This document shows positions 34,559 through 43,390 of a stretch of DNA of 51,908 nt, piece by piece (position 1 is the first letter of the stretch; each line of letters opens with the position of its first letter). The translations under genes and the position numbers were made by a program. The DNA lies in contig JASEGB010000011.1 in NCBI GenBank assembly GCA_030018275.1, positions 1-51,908 of the forward strand, read 5' to 3'. The notes beneath the pieces are model-generated. The model was not told the origin of the DNA and searched no databases. It saw only the letters and a program-made list of their open reading frames with translations. The stretch comes from Actinomycetota bacterium. Its GTDB lineage: Bacteria > Actinomycetota > Aquicultoria > Subteraquimicrobiales > Subteraquimicrobiaceae.

Positions 34559-35464
34559 TTACTTTATCACAATCGATTTTTTGTATTTGGATAAGGCCTC
34601 TTCACTGATCTGATATATGGCGGGAGGGGGAATTTCTCCAAGACCTAGAGTCGCCTTGAGTTCCTGGGAGATGTGCTGGACACACTCGTCTATGACCCGG
34701 TCTTGAAAGGGAACGATGTAAATCCTTATCCTCACGAGGATCTTATCGGCGAAGGGGATTACGCCAAGCATCTTTGGCGGGGCTAGGAGAAAGTGTTGCC
34801 TTTGGACTAAATCTTTACTCAAGTGGCTTAAAGCCTCTTTTGCCTCAGACTCTTCAATATCGGTTGGCAGGGTGAAATCCAAATTATAGGCTAGATATCC
34901 ATGGGTGTACCTATCCACGCCGACTATACTCCCATTGGGTACATAATGGAGGTTCCCATTTAAATCCCTTATTTTGGTTACTCTGAGTCCAAACTCTTCC
35001 ACTATGCCATAGGCTTCATAGGGTCCAGCTTTTAAATGCACCAGGTCGTCGACGGCGTATTGGCTTTCAAAGAGGATGAAAAATCCGGAGACCACATCCC
35101 TCACCAGGCTTTGAGCGCCGAAACCCAAAGCGATGCCCACGACTCCAGCGGCGGCGATCATGGGGACGGGATCCACTCCCAATTCTTTTAAGATCATGAA
35201 ACCGCAAATGAAGAAGATCAAATATTTCAGCAGATTCTGAAAGAGGGTTTCCAGTGTATGGGCTTTCTTGCGAGTGGCGATTGCCTCCGGGGTCATCTCC
35301 TCTTTCTTCCTCACCCTGAAATGCACGACTCTATGGATAAGCGTGCACCCCACTCGATACGCGACGATGCTTAAAGATAGGATGACGATGATCGCCAATC
35401 CTTTGTTGATCGTGTATTTTGCAACTCGTTTAAAAATCTCGTCCCAGCTCCTCTGGGGAAGAAT
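34559..35464 (-). CDS. mscS: Small-conductance mechanosensitive channel (MscS family)
   Basis: The pore helix and MscS beta-domain are plain: VPMIAAAGVVGIALGFGAQS (TM3), LVRDVVSGFFILFESQYAVD, and GTIVEEFGLRVTKIRDLNG-like YGIVEEFGLRVTKIRD with VPNGSI. It opens under membrane tension to release solutes. No ATG or GTG is available at the 5' end. GGAGGTG lies 8 nt before an ATT at 35464, which adds LPQRSWDEIFKRVAKY to the front. The alternative is a TTG at 35398 with no usable ribosome site. The ATT start is inference. It follows the deacetylase stop by 5 nt. Confidence 0.88.
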   Translation of the reverse strand: MLPQRSWDEIFKRVAKYTINKGLAIIVILSLSIVAYRVGCTLIHRVVHFRVRKKEEMTPEAIATRKKAHTLETLFQNLLKYLIFFICGFMILKELGVDPVPMIAAAGVVGIALGFGAQSLVRDVVSGFFILFESQYAVDDLVHLKAGPYEAYGIVEEFGLRVTKIRDLNGNLHYVPNGSIVGVDRYTHGYLAYNLDFTLPTDIEESEAKEALSHLSKDLVQRQHFLLAPPKMLGVIPFADKILVRIRIYIVPFQDRVIDECVQHISQELKATLGLGEIPPPAIYQISEEALSKYKKSIVIK

Positions 35465-35469
35465 TTCGC

Positions 35470-36351
35470 TTACACCTCCTCGAATAGCTCGAATTCCTTC
35501 GCTTCTTCAATCAATCCTTCGCTCATCTTAAGCATCTCGGATATCGGAACGATCTTGAAACCTTTCTGTTGGAGATAATCGATGACCATGGGAAGTGCCT
35601 GTACGGTGTTTTCACGGGAAGCACCCTCATTTCTAAAGAGGGCTCCGCTGTCATGGAATAGAATTGTCCCTCCCCTTCTCACATATAGCTTAATCCGATG
35701 GAGTATCGCTTTGGCGCTTATGCCACTCCAGTCAGCGGTACTCACCGTCCACAAAATTATCCTATATCCCTCCTCTCGGAGTATCTTCCGCAGGGCATTG
35801 CTATACATTCCTCGAGGGGGACGAAAGAGGCGAGTTTTAACGCCGGTGGCTTTTTGGATCGCCCTATCGGCCTTCCTCACCTGATTTAGAACAATTCTCC
35901 TCGTGGACGGAACTAATTCTCGGTGAGAGTAAGTGTGATTGCCGATATCGTGGCCCTCCTCAACTATCCTCCTGGCGATATCGGGATATTTCTCCACCTG
36001 CCTGCCCAACACAAAAAAGGTCGCCTTAACACCTTTTGCCTTTAATATATCGAGGATTTGAGGCGTGTATATGGGGTTGGGACCATCATCGAAGCTTATG
36101 GAGACCAGACGTTCATGAGGGTCCCCTCTGAATATTCCCTCCTGAGAACCAAAACCGTGATAGACATAATAAGTCAGAAAAATGGCGAGCAAAAAAAGTG
36201 AGACACTCAAGGTCAAGAAAATGATCTGCAAGAGTCGTTCAATTTCCTGAAGTTTCCCCCCAGCGGTTTGCCTCAATAAAACCACGGATACGAGAACCAA
36301 GGCCAAGGTGAGTAACCAGCGGCGGATTAGTTTGTATCTAGTATGTTTCAA
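35470..36351 (-). CDS. Membrane-anchored polysaccharide deacetylase (NodB domain), copy 1
   Basis: Two N-terminal hydrophobic segments anchor a NodB-type catalytic domain. Motif 1 is ISFDDGPNPIYTPQILDIL with the metal Asp, motif 2 HDIGNHTYSHRELV with both metal His, motif 3 LFRPPRGMYSNAL, motif 4 IILWTVSTADWSG, and motif 5 ILFHDSG. GGAGG is placed correctly for a TTG start at 36351. The likely substrate is peptidoglycan or another cell-wall glycan. It overlaps the next deacetylase by 14 nt. Confidence 0.88.
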   Translation of the reverse strand: MKHTRYKLIRRWLLTLALVLVSVVLLRQTAGGKLQEIERLLQIIFLTLSVSLFLLAIFLTYYVYHGFGSQEGIFRGDPHERLVSISFDDGPNPIYTPQILDILKAKGVKATFFVLGRQVEKYPDIARRIVEEGHDIGNHTYSHRELVPSTRRIVLNQVRKADRAIQKATGVKTRLFRPPRGMYSNALRKILREEGYRIILWTVSTADWSGISAKAILHRIKLYVRRGGTILFHDSGALFRNEGASRENTVQALPMVIDYLQQKGFKIVPISEMLKMSEGLIEEAKEFELFEEV

Positions 36352-37525
36352 ATCCCGACCCTCCTTCAAGTTCCGGGGTCAAATCGTCGATCACTTCAGA
36401 TCCGCAGGATTGGAAGAGTTCTGAGAGGGTGACAAACTTAAATCCTCTCTCCTTCAATTTTTTAATTATACCGGGTAAAGCCCTTATGGTCATCGTTCTA
36501 TCCAGTCCTCCGTCGTGAGCCAAAATGACTCCCCCTTCTCCGATGCCTTCAACCACTCTCTTTTGCATTTCCTTCGAGCTCGATACCGAGCTATTTTCCA
36601 TTGCAACGGACCATAGGATGACTTGATAGCCTTTCTCTCGTGCAATCTTGAAGACTTCGCCATTTATTGCTCCCTTTGGGGGACGGAAATAGCGGGGCTT
36701 TGGAGCGCCCAGACGCCGAAGAATCTCCTCACAGCCTTCAATTTCAACATGTATTCGTTCACAGTTGCATCTCGGTAGGTTAGGGTGAGAAAGGGTGTGA
36801 TTTCCTATCTCGTGGCCCTCCATAATTTCCTCTCTAATTATCTCGGGATAACGTTTAACTCGCTCGCCGATGACAAAGAATGTGGCCTTAATTCCATTTT
36901 GCCTCAAAATTTCGAGCACCTTTGGTGTATATTTGGGGTCGGGACCATCATCGAAGGTCAAGGCGATCTTTCCTACGGTTGGGAGGTCTGTTCTATGAAA
37001 AATTGTGGATCGAGGAGACCTGATCATCCTTCTTGAGCACAGTTTCCCCGTGTAAGCCTTCGTCCTTTCGATTTCGATGCCCGGTAGTCCCTCCTGGATG
37101 AGGGAGAGAATCGCTCCCCTCCCAACCACCCTACAGTTGGAGGAAGTCAGCCTTACTCTCTCCAGTTCCCGCTCCCTTCGATGCCCACCGTTTGCGGCAA
37201 TGATCGAATCCCCATTTTTTACTACAGCCCGTAGTCCTGCACGGCGACCATTCAACCAGATAATGGGTGGTTCGCCACATCCTTCCCCCAGTAACTGGCC
37301 ATTCGTATCGTAAAGATCGCCTCTTTTGAGGTGCATCCGCTTCCCCTTTAACATCTGCCCTATGGTGATTCCCCTTCTCACCAAGAAAGGTTCGCCATTG
37401 AGCCTTGCGGGGATGTATGGGCGGGAAAAAAATATTATTCCACCCACAAAGATTGGCAAGATCATGAGTTTTGTTTTTAACGGCTCAATCTTAATTAACC
37501 CCACAAAAATGAAATTCTCACTCAA
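36338..37525 (-). CDS. Polysaccharide deacetylase with N-terminal beta-grasp-like domain, copy 2
   Basis: After one membrane helix (LMILPIFVGGIIFF) comes a domain of about 140 residues. It contains ITIGQMLKGKRMHLKRGDLY, NGRRAGLRAVVKNGDSI and RVRLTSSNCRVVG, which looks like the beta-grasp/FAD-less Ubl segments found before some cell-wall hydrolases. The NodB domain follows: LTFDDGPDPKYTPKVLEIL, HEIGNHTLSHPNLP, YFRPPKGAIN, ILWSVAMENSSVS and ILAHDGG. The TTG start at 37525 overlaps the FBP aldolase stop (TTGAGTGA). The true start could be an internal ATG at 37465. Confidence 0.85.
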   Translation of the reverse strand: MSENFIFVGLIKIEPLKTKLMILPIFVGGIIFFSRPYIPARLNGEPFLVRRGITIGQMLKGKRMHLKRGDLYDTNGQLLGEGCGEPPIIWLNGRRAGLRAVVKNGDSIIAANGGHRRERELERVRLTSSNCRVVGRGAILSLIQEGLPGIEIERTKAYTGKLCSRRMIRSPRSTIFHRTDLPTVGKIALTFDDGPDPKYTPKVLEILRQNGIKATFFVIGERVKRYPEIIREEIMEGHEIGNHTLSHPNLPRCNCERIHVEIEGCEEILRRLGAPKPRYFRPPKGAINGEVFKIAREKGYQVILWSVAMENSSVSSSKEMQKRVVEGIGEGGVILAHDGGLDRTMTIRALPGIIKKLKERGFKFVTLSELFQSCGSEVIDDLTPELEGGSGFETY

Positions 37526-38618
37526 CGGCCACGAATCTATCTTTGAGCTTCTCCATCACCGAAGGCATGGTGGTGTATTCCATCTCCTCCAAGGGTAAGC
37601 GATGGGGTTCAAAGGGTCCATGCCTTCGAATGTAGTCCGCAACCCTGAGGGCGATGCTCCGGGCACGGTCAAAGGCGGGATCGGCGAAAATGTCCCTGGG
37701 ACCGATGAGTCTCCCCCTCGATAGTTGAAAGCCGTGGGCAACCACACGAGGAGGACCATCAAACCTGGTTGGTGTGTCACTTTTAAAGGAAACGGGCATC
37801 AATGGACCGTGGTGAGAACCTCGCATCCAACCGGCAACGAGGTGAGGCATGGAAAAAGGCTCCAAGACCTCGCCCACAGCGGGCAAACCACTTTGACATC
37901 TCACGATCATCACCGGATCATCTTTGCCCACATACCTTCCGGCGATGAGGGATAAGCGCTGAGTTGAGGTGGCCGCAGCGACCTCGCCGTCCTTGCGGAA
38001 GACATATTTTATCACGAATCGTCCCGGTGCCCCAATGAAGACGAGTATATCATAAAGTTCATCGGGACAGGAGAACATTATTTTCCTCTTTTCAATGAGG
38101 TCATCCACCTCGAAATTGAAACCATCGTGCATCTTCGGGTCTATGACCAGGCCTGCGGTATTAAAGGGATCAGCGAACATCTTGAAAAGCGGATAGTTCC
38201 AAGCACCGGGTTCGGTCTTGTCCGCCAGGAAGATGATGACCGGTTCACTTTCCCGTTCCACGAATTCAATCTCGGCCACGCCCGGTCCCATGCCCTTGAC
38301 GTTACCCGAAAATGCCTCGGCTAAAAGGTCTTGGCCGGCTCCATACTGTCCATACTCCCTCGCAACCTCGGTAACCTTCTCAAAGGTCTCCCAGGCAAAG
38401 CGGTGGATTTCTACATCATCAACCCCTCGCTTGTGGGTCATGATCAGGGCGATATCGTCGCCCACCTTGCTCCTGCAGTAGTCGATGAGCAATCCCTTTT
38501 TCTTGACTTCAGCCAGACACTCCTCAGCTTTTTTGAGCAATGCCGGGTGTACATCGGAGTGCCCGACAAAGCCTCCTACATCTGCTTTAATAACGCTTAA
38601 GGTTATCTTTTCTCCCAT
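37518..38618 (-). CDS. Bifunctional fructose-1,6-bisphosphate aldolase/phosphatase (type V)
   Basis: This enzyme makes fructose 6-phosphate from triose phosphates in one gluconeogenic step and is typical of archaea and deep-branching or thermophilic bacteria. Recognisable segments are LSVIKADVGGFVGHSDVHP, GDDIALIMTHKRGVDD, the Lys-Tyr catalytic region EYGQYGAGQDLLAEAFSGN, LADKTEPGAWNYPL, FADPFNTAGLVIDPKMHDGF and GRDIFADPAFD-like GPRDIFADPAFDRAR. The length of 366 residues is normal. Its presence suggests a gluconeogenic or autotrophic lifestyle. No other glycolytic gene lies nearby. Confidence 0.93.
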   Translation of the reverse strand: MGEKITLSVIKADVGGFVGHSDVHPALLKKAEECLAEVKKKGLLIDYCRSKVGDDIALIMTHKRGVDDVEIHRFAWETFEKVTEVAREYGQYGAGQDLLAEAFSGNVKGMGPGVAEIEFVERESEPVIIFLADKTEPGAWNYPLFKMFADPFNTAGLVIDPKMHDGFNFEVDDLIEKRKIMFSCPDELYDILVFIGAPGRFVIKYVFRKDGEVAAATSTQRLSLIAGRYVGKDDPVMIVRCQSGLPAVGEVLEPFSMPHLVAGWMRGSHHGPLMPVSFKSDTPTRFDGPPRVVAHGFQLSRGRLIGPRDIFADPAFDRARSIALRVADYIRRHGPFEPHRLPLEEMEYTTMPSVMEKLKDRFVAVE

Positions 38619-38756
38619 CGTGTTTATCCCTCCTATTGATTTTTCTTGCGCCTCTCAATATTTTTCTGGAACGTCCCTGGTTTTCCTCCCTCCTTTTTAA
38701 GCTCTTAGAAGTTCCCCTCTAAAGCTACCATTAAAACAGCCTAACACCAACCCTTG
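38619..38756. other. Short intergenic region, no gene seen
   Basis: About 140 nt between the aldolase start and the right end of the ISNCY-like derivative. It should hold the aldolase operon promoter. No hairpin or ORF stands out. Confidence 0.35.
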
Positions 38757-39315
38757 TTGCCTCATGTAAAAAGGTATTCGAAATGAGTATTCGTTGCCTC
38801 ATCAAAAATGTATTCGAAATCTTTGTTTCCTTTCTCTTGTTTTCCTCTCAACTTTTCCCTTGAGGTCGCCAGCTTCAATAGTTCTGTCTGTAGTTTGGTG
38901 ATCTTTCTTTTGAGCTCCGCAGGATTAAGTGTAACATACTCCCCCTTGAGCCTCTCCTTGTTTTCTTCGGGGACATGTGGTGATTCTAATACCCGCTTAA
39001 AGGGTGTCTTTGCCCGATCATATCTCTTTTTGACCTTACTGCCAACTCTTGTCTTCTCAACGAGCTTCATCGTCGGTTGGAAGAAATTTGTGTACAGGTG
39101 AGGATCTCCCCCCTTTTTCTTCTTGCCCACCCTTCGGTAGCTCAAGGCGAGCTCTTTGGTGATCGCCTGTCTTTGTCTCATGCTCAGTCCCATGGTTGCC
39201 TCCTCTCCTCCAAAAAGTGATCCATTTTAAGGAGACAACCAAACCTCCAATCCATTTCAAGTACTTTTTTATTTGAGGCAACGATTGGATTTGATGTACA
39301 TTTTAGGTGAGGCAA
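38757..39315 (-). mobile_element. ISNCY-like element, copy 2, internally deleted derivative
   Basis: It has the same double subterminal boxes as copy 1: TTGCCTCA at 38757-38764 and 38794-38801, and TGAGGCAA at 39274-39281 and 39308-39315. It is only 559 bp because about 0.8 kb of the transposase is gone. The last about 336 bp of copy 1 (29369-29704) and this copy appear identical, whereas the opposite ends have diverged. Confidence 0.85.
38762..39193 (-). pseudogene. In-frame deleted ISNCY-like transposase (143 codons)
   Basis: The frame joins the normal N-terminus (MRQRQAITKELALSYRRVGK) directly to the C-terminal tail beginning TNFFQPTMKLVEKTRVG and ending FEYLFT, skipping the catalytic domain. 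GGAGG lies in the leader (GGAGGAGAGGAGGCAACC). It could produce a DNA-binding peptide lacking DDE residues, but has no transposase activity on its own. Confidence 0.75.
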
Positions 39316-39404
39316 TTCGAACCCTGGTCTTTACCAATAATTTAATGTATACTTTGACAAGCAGCAATATTTATTGCTGTAATTTTTGGTAAAAAGATGT
39401 CTTC

Positions 39405-42092
39405 ATGCCCGAAAACAAATATTGGCACACTCTGAAGATAAGAGAAATTGAGAGCATCCTGAAGACGGATGTAAAGGCGGGTTTGCATCCCGAGCAGGCT
39501 CAGAATAGGCTGATTCGTTTCGGCCTCAATGAGCTTGAAGAAGAGAAAAAGCCCACTCCGCTCCAAATCTTTCTCTCCCAATTTAAAGACTTTCTGGTGT
39601 ATGTGCTCATCGTCGCCATCATCATTTCTGGGCTCCTGCTAAAGGAGCTCGTTGATGCATTGGCGATTTCAGCCATACTCATCCTCAATGCCATTTTAGG
39701 ATTCGTGCAGGAATTCAGAGCGGAAAAAGCCATGGAAGCTCTCAAGAGGCTCACTGCTCCAACGGCTAAGGTTATTCGCCTGGGTCAAGAGATGGAGATA
39801 CCGGCAAAAGAGCTCGTTCCCGGAGACCTCATCCTGCTTCAAACGGGGGATCATGTGCCCGCAGATGCCAGAATCATGGAATGCACCGCCTTTGCCACGG
39901 ATGAATCTGCCCTCACCGGCGAATCACAACCCGTCAACAAACACACGAAACCCGTCTCCAATCCTCTTCTCCCTTTGGGAGATAGGAAAAATATGGTGTA
40001 TATGGGAACGGCTGCAGCTCGGGGAAGAGCAAAGGCTGTGGTCGTGGCCACTGGAAAGTCCACGGAAATGGGTCAGATTGCGGGGATGCTTCAGGTTGCA
40101 GGGGAGAAGACCCCCCTTCAAAAGGAACTCAAAAGAGTGGGGAAGAGAATAGCTCTTCTCTGCTTGCTGGTATGCTCCGTTGTTTTCCTCAGTGGAATAT
40201 TGAGGGGATTTAGTTGGGCGCTCATGTTTCTCGCCGCGGTGAGCCTAGCCGTAGCGGCCATCCCCGAAGGGCTCCCCGCGGTAGTCACGGTTACCCTAGC
40301 TTTGGGAGTCCAAAATATGGCGAAAAAAAATGCCATAGTTCGGAGATTGCATGCGGTGGAAACCTTGGGCTCTGCCACAGCGATCTGCACCGATAAAACG
40401 GGCACGCTTACCAAAAACCAGATGACCGTAAATCTCATCTACCTCGAAGATAAAATGTGGAAATTAACGGATGAAGGCCGGCTAAGGATCAATGGCAAGG
40501 AGATTGCTCCCTCTGAGAACATCATTCTCCTCTTTAAAATCGCTGCTCTCTGCAACGATGCTCGTTTCCGAGATGGAAAACCGGTAGGAGATCCCACCGA
40601 AGGAGCTCTTCTTATCGCCGCAGAGAAAGTAGGCTTAAAGAAGGATGCGCTTGAAAAACAAGCACCACGCTTAAATGAGATTCCCTTCGATTCTGAACGC
40701 AAGAGGATGACCACGGTTCATAAATTAGTCGGCGGCCCTGCCTGCCGGCAGGTAGGTCAAGAGTCGAGGGTCGAGGGTTATGTGGCTTTGGTTAAAGGAG
40801 CCCCCGAGGTAGTTTTGACTCGGTGCTCCAATATATATAGGGGCGGCATCAAACCGCTCTCAGAAGAGGAGCGCAAGGGATTGTTGCACAAAAATGGCAG
40901 TATGGCTCGGAGGGGTTACCGCGTTCTGGCCATGGCCTACAGGGAATTTTCTGAACCACCAGAGATTGAACCGGAGGCGTTAGAAAAGGATCTGACATTT
41001 GTTGGGCTCGTGGGCATGACCGATCCCCCAAGAAGCGAGGTCTATGGAGCCATAAAGACCTGTCACAAGGCCAAAGTGCAGGTGGCTATGGTCACCGGCG
41101 ACCATAAATTGACTGCCGAAACCATAGCCAAAGAGATCGATCTCCTCGATCGCAAACAGGTCATAACCGGCCCGGAACTCAAAGAAATATCCGAGGAGGA
41201 ATTGACTTCAAGGATTGAGGAAATCGCCGTTTATGCGAGAGTTGATCCAAAGGATAAGATCAAGATAATCAAGGCATTTAAAAATCGAGGTCACATCGTG
41301 GGGATGACTGGTGATGGGGTAAACGACGCTCCCGCGGTTAAAATGGCGGATATTGGTATAGCCATGGGGATAGCGGGAACGGATGTCACCAAGGAAGCTT
41401 CCGACATCACCCTCACCGACGATAACTTCGCCACCATCGTCACCGCAATACGCGAGGGTAGATCGATCTTTGATAACATCAAAAAATTCATTCTGTTCCT
41501 TCTTTCCTGCAACGTTAGCGAGGTTCTAACCATGTTTTTAGCCATGATTGCAGGACTTCCCTTACCGCTTCTGCCCATTCAGATACTTTGGATAAATCTT
41601 GTAACCGATGGTCTTCCCGCCCTGGCTTTGGGAACGGATCCACCGGCCCCAGATCTTATGCACCGTCCTCCCCGCCAAATTGGTGAAGGCATACTGACCA
41701 AAGAAAGACAGTTACAAATTCTTTGGCAGGGGTTGGTGCTTGCCTTAGGGGCTCTATTCGCCTTCATGGCCGGCCTATTCTGGTTGAAGATCCCTCTTCG
41801 AAGCGCTCAATCCATGGTTTTCACGGCGATGGTACTTGCACAAATCCTCCACACTTTGAACTTTAGATGTGAGCGGCACTCGGTTTTTACCCTCCACTCC
41901 CTAGCCAATAAGCCTCTTCTCGCTGCAATTTGGGGTTCAATAATTCTCCACTTGGGAGTGCTGTACATTCCCCCGCTTCAATCCATCTTTCACACGGCGT
42001 TTCTCGGCACCAGGGAATGGGGTATAATCCTCACGGCTTCTTTGGTTCCACTGATAATCGTCGATGCGCTAAGGAATGCAATAAGGAAATGA
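39405..42092 (+). CDS. Cation-transporting P-type ATPase, Ca2+ (PMR1/SERCA) type
   Basis: The 895-residue pump has the phosphorylation motif ICTDKTGTLTKNQM near residue 330, TGES at TDESALTGESQPV, and the hinge MTGDGVNDAPAVKMADIG. The transmembrane ion-site residues are AAIPEGLPAVVTV in M4 and NLVTDGLPALALG in M6, the Ca2+-type pattern. An N-terminal cation-ATPase domain starts IREIESILKTDV. A palindromic element (40736-40760) is inserted near residue 445 and adds roughly GGPACRQVGQESRVEG before YVALVKGAPEVVL without breaking the frame. The stop is 1 nt from the convergent ddl stop. Confidence 0.93.
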   Translation: MPENKYWHTLKIREIESILKTDVKAGLHPEQAQNRLIRFGLNELEEEKKPTPLQIFLSQFKDFLVYVLIVAIIISGLLLKELVDALAISAILILNAILGFVQEFRAEKAMEALKRLTAPTAKVIRLGQEMEIPAKELVPGDLILLQTGDHVPADARIMECTAFATDESALTGESQPVNKHTKPVSNPLLPLGDRKNMVYMGTAAARGRAKAVVVATGKSTEMGQIAGMLQVAGEKTPLQKELKRVGKRIALLCLLVCSVVFLSGILRGFSWALMFLAAVSLAVAAIPEGLPAVVTVTLALGVQNMAKKNAIVRRLHAVETLGSATAICTDKTGTLTKNQMTVNLIYLEDKMWKLTDEGRLRINGKEIAPSENIILLFKIAALCNDARFRDGKPVGDPTEGALLIAAEKVGLKKDALEKQAPRLNEIPFDSERKRMTTVHKLVGGPACRQVGQESRVEGYVALVKGAPEVVLTRCSNIYRGGIKPLSEEERKGLLHKNGSMARRGYRVLAMAYREFSEPPEIEPEALEKDLTFVGLVGMTDPPRSEVYGAIKTCHKAKVQVAMVTGDHKLTAETIAKEIDLLDRKQVITGPELKEISEEELTSRIEEIAVYARVDPKDKIKIIKAFKNRGHIVGMTGDGVNDAPAVKMADIGIAMGIAGTDVTKEASDITLTDDNFATIVTAIREGRSIFDNIKKFILFLLSCNVSEVLTMFLAMIAGLPLPLLPIQILWINLVTDGLPALALGTDPPAPDLMHRPPRQIGEGILTKERQLQILWQGLVLALGALFAFMAGLFWLKIPLRSAQSMVFTAMVLAQILHTLNFRCERHSVFTLHSLANKPLLAAIWGSIILHLGVLYIPPLQSIFHTAFLGTREWGIILTASLVPLIIVDALRNAIRK
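40736..40760 (+). repeat. Intragenic palindromic element, copy 2
   Basis: CCTGCCTGCCGGCAGGTAGG is a near-perfect palindrome inside the Ca2+-ATPase gene, followed by a duplicated GTCGAGG. It lies in the variable nucleotide-binding-domain loop just before the conserved KGAPE motif, a position that tolerates extra residues. Confidence 0.75.
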
Positions 42093-42093
42093 T

Positions 42094-43035
42094 TTACTTC
42101 TCCAGCGCCATTTCCACTATTTTGGAGACCAAATCGGGGAATGGGATACCCGCCGCTCTGGCTGCATCGGGGAAGAGGCTTAAGCTGGTCATCCCGGGAA
42201 TGGTATTTACCTCCAAAATATAGGGAATCCCTTCCCTGGTAACAATGGTGTCCACTCGAGAGAATCCCCGACAACCCAGAGCCTTATGGGCCTTGAGTGC
42301 CATTTCCTGAACCGCTCTTTGGTGCTCGGGGGGAATGCGAGCGGGGATGATATGCTCGCTCATGCCTGGTGTATATTTTGCCTGGTAGTCATATATCCCT
42401 TTTTTGGAGATGACCTCTAAAGTGGGCAATGCCTCGGGGTCTTTATCGCCCAAGATGCCCACGGTGACCTCCGTTCCTTCGATGAATTTCTCCACTAAAA
42501 GTTGCTCATCGTACCCGAAAGCATCTTGAAGGGCAGCATGGAGTTGATCAGCTTTCTGAACCACACTCAAACCAATGGTCGAGCCCTCCCGCGCGGGCTT
42601 AATGACCATGGGAAAACTGATCTCTCCGATCAGCTTCTCCCTGACTGAAGCCGGATCTTTTTTGTATTCCTCTTGAGAGATAGTGCAAAAATCGGCGGTG
42701 TTCACTCCGGAAGCCTTAAAAATCCTTTTGGCCATAATTTTATTTATGCCTAAAGCGCTGGCCAGAACCCCCGAACCGGTATATGGCAATCCCAGGATCT
42801 CCAACATTCCTTGGACAGTTCCATCCTCTCCGTATCGTCCATGGAGGGCGATGAATACCACATCCACCCTTTCCCTCTTTAAATTCTCGACCACATTTTC
42901 ATCCAAATATACTTTGACCGCCGGGTAACCCTTCTGAACCAGAGCTTTATATATTTCCTCTCCAGTCATTATGGAAATTTCTCGCTCCGCGGACCGTCCG
43001 CCCATTAAAACAGCCACTTTTGGCTTAGTGTTCAT
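42094..43035 (-). CDS. ddl: D-alanine-D-alanine ligase (second copy)
   Basis: This is a standard 313-residue Ddl: VLMGGRSAEREISIMTG, VFIALHGRYGEDGTVQ, LPYTGSGVLASALGINK, VIKPAREGSTIGLSVV, MSEHIIPARIPPE and LEVNTIPGMTSLSLFPDA. The common AREGS loop and overall fit make it the better candidate for peptidoglycan D-Ala-D-Ala synthesis. No T-box is seen upstream. It starts 19 nt after a YtxH-type gene. Confidence 0.93.
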   Translation of the reverse strand: MNTKPKVAVLMGGRSAEREISIMTGEEIYKALVQKGYPAVKVYLDENVVENLKRERVDVVFIALHGRYGEDGTVQGMLEILGLPYTGSGVLASALGINKIMAKRIFKASGVNTADFCTISQEEYKKDPASVREKLIGEISFPMVIKPAREGSTIGLSVVQKADQLHAALQDAFGYDEQLLVEKFIEGTEVTVGILGDKDPEALPTLEVISKKGIYDYQAKYTPGMSEHIIPARIPPEHQRAVQEMALKAHKALGCRGFSRVDTIVTREGIPYILEVNTIPGMTSLSLFPDAARAAGIPFPDLVSKIVEMALEK

Positions 43036-43054
43036 GACCGAATTTGTCCTCTTT

Positions 43055-43357
43055 TTAAACCTTGTTCAAATTATATTTCTCCAGCTCTGCCCTGAGTTTA
43101 TCCAGCTTCCGTCTCATGCTCCTGCCCTCGAGCCCAAGGGCACTTTCGCCCTTGGCTGCTGCCTGTTCCAAGCTCTTCCCGGCTTGCTCAATGAGCTCTT
43201 GCACAGAGGTTTTCAGATCCGTTGCCTTGCTGGTGATCTTCTCTCTCGTTGCCGCTCCAGATTGAGGAGCTAAGAGCAGACCAATTACGGAACCCAAGGC
43301 TACACCGAGCAGGAGTCCCAATCCGAATTCCTCATAGCCGAATCGCCGATCCTCCAT
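43055..43357 (-). CDS. YtxH-domain protein (second)
   Basis: The 100-residue protein has one membrane helix (FGLGLLLGVALGSVIGLL) and the signature LLAPQSGAATREKITSKATD, followed by a helical charged tail. Same architecture as 21917-22258, but the tail is shorter and less Lys-rich. Confidence 0.85.
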   Translation of the reverse strand: MEDRRFGYEEFGLGLLLGVALGSVIGLLLAPQSGAATREKITSKATDLKTSVQELIEQAGKSLEQAAAKGESALGLEGRSMRRKLDKLRAELEKYNLNKV

Positions 43358-43390
43358 CTCATTCCTCCCATTGCCTCGATTTTCTTATAG

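Noticed and set aside
40380-40420. Disruption of the Ca2+-ATPase by the palindromic insert
   Set aside because: The frame continues through the insert and all catalytic motifs (DKTGT, KGAPE, GDGVNDAP) are intact.
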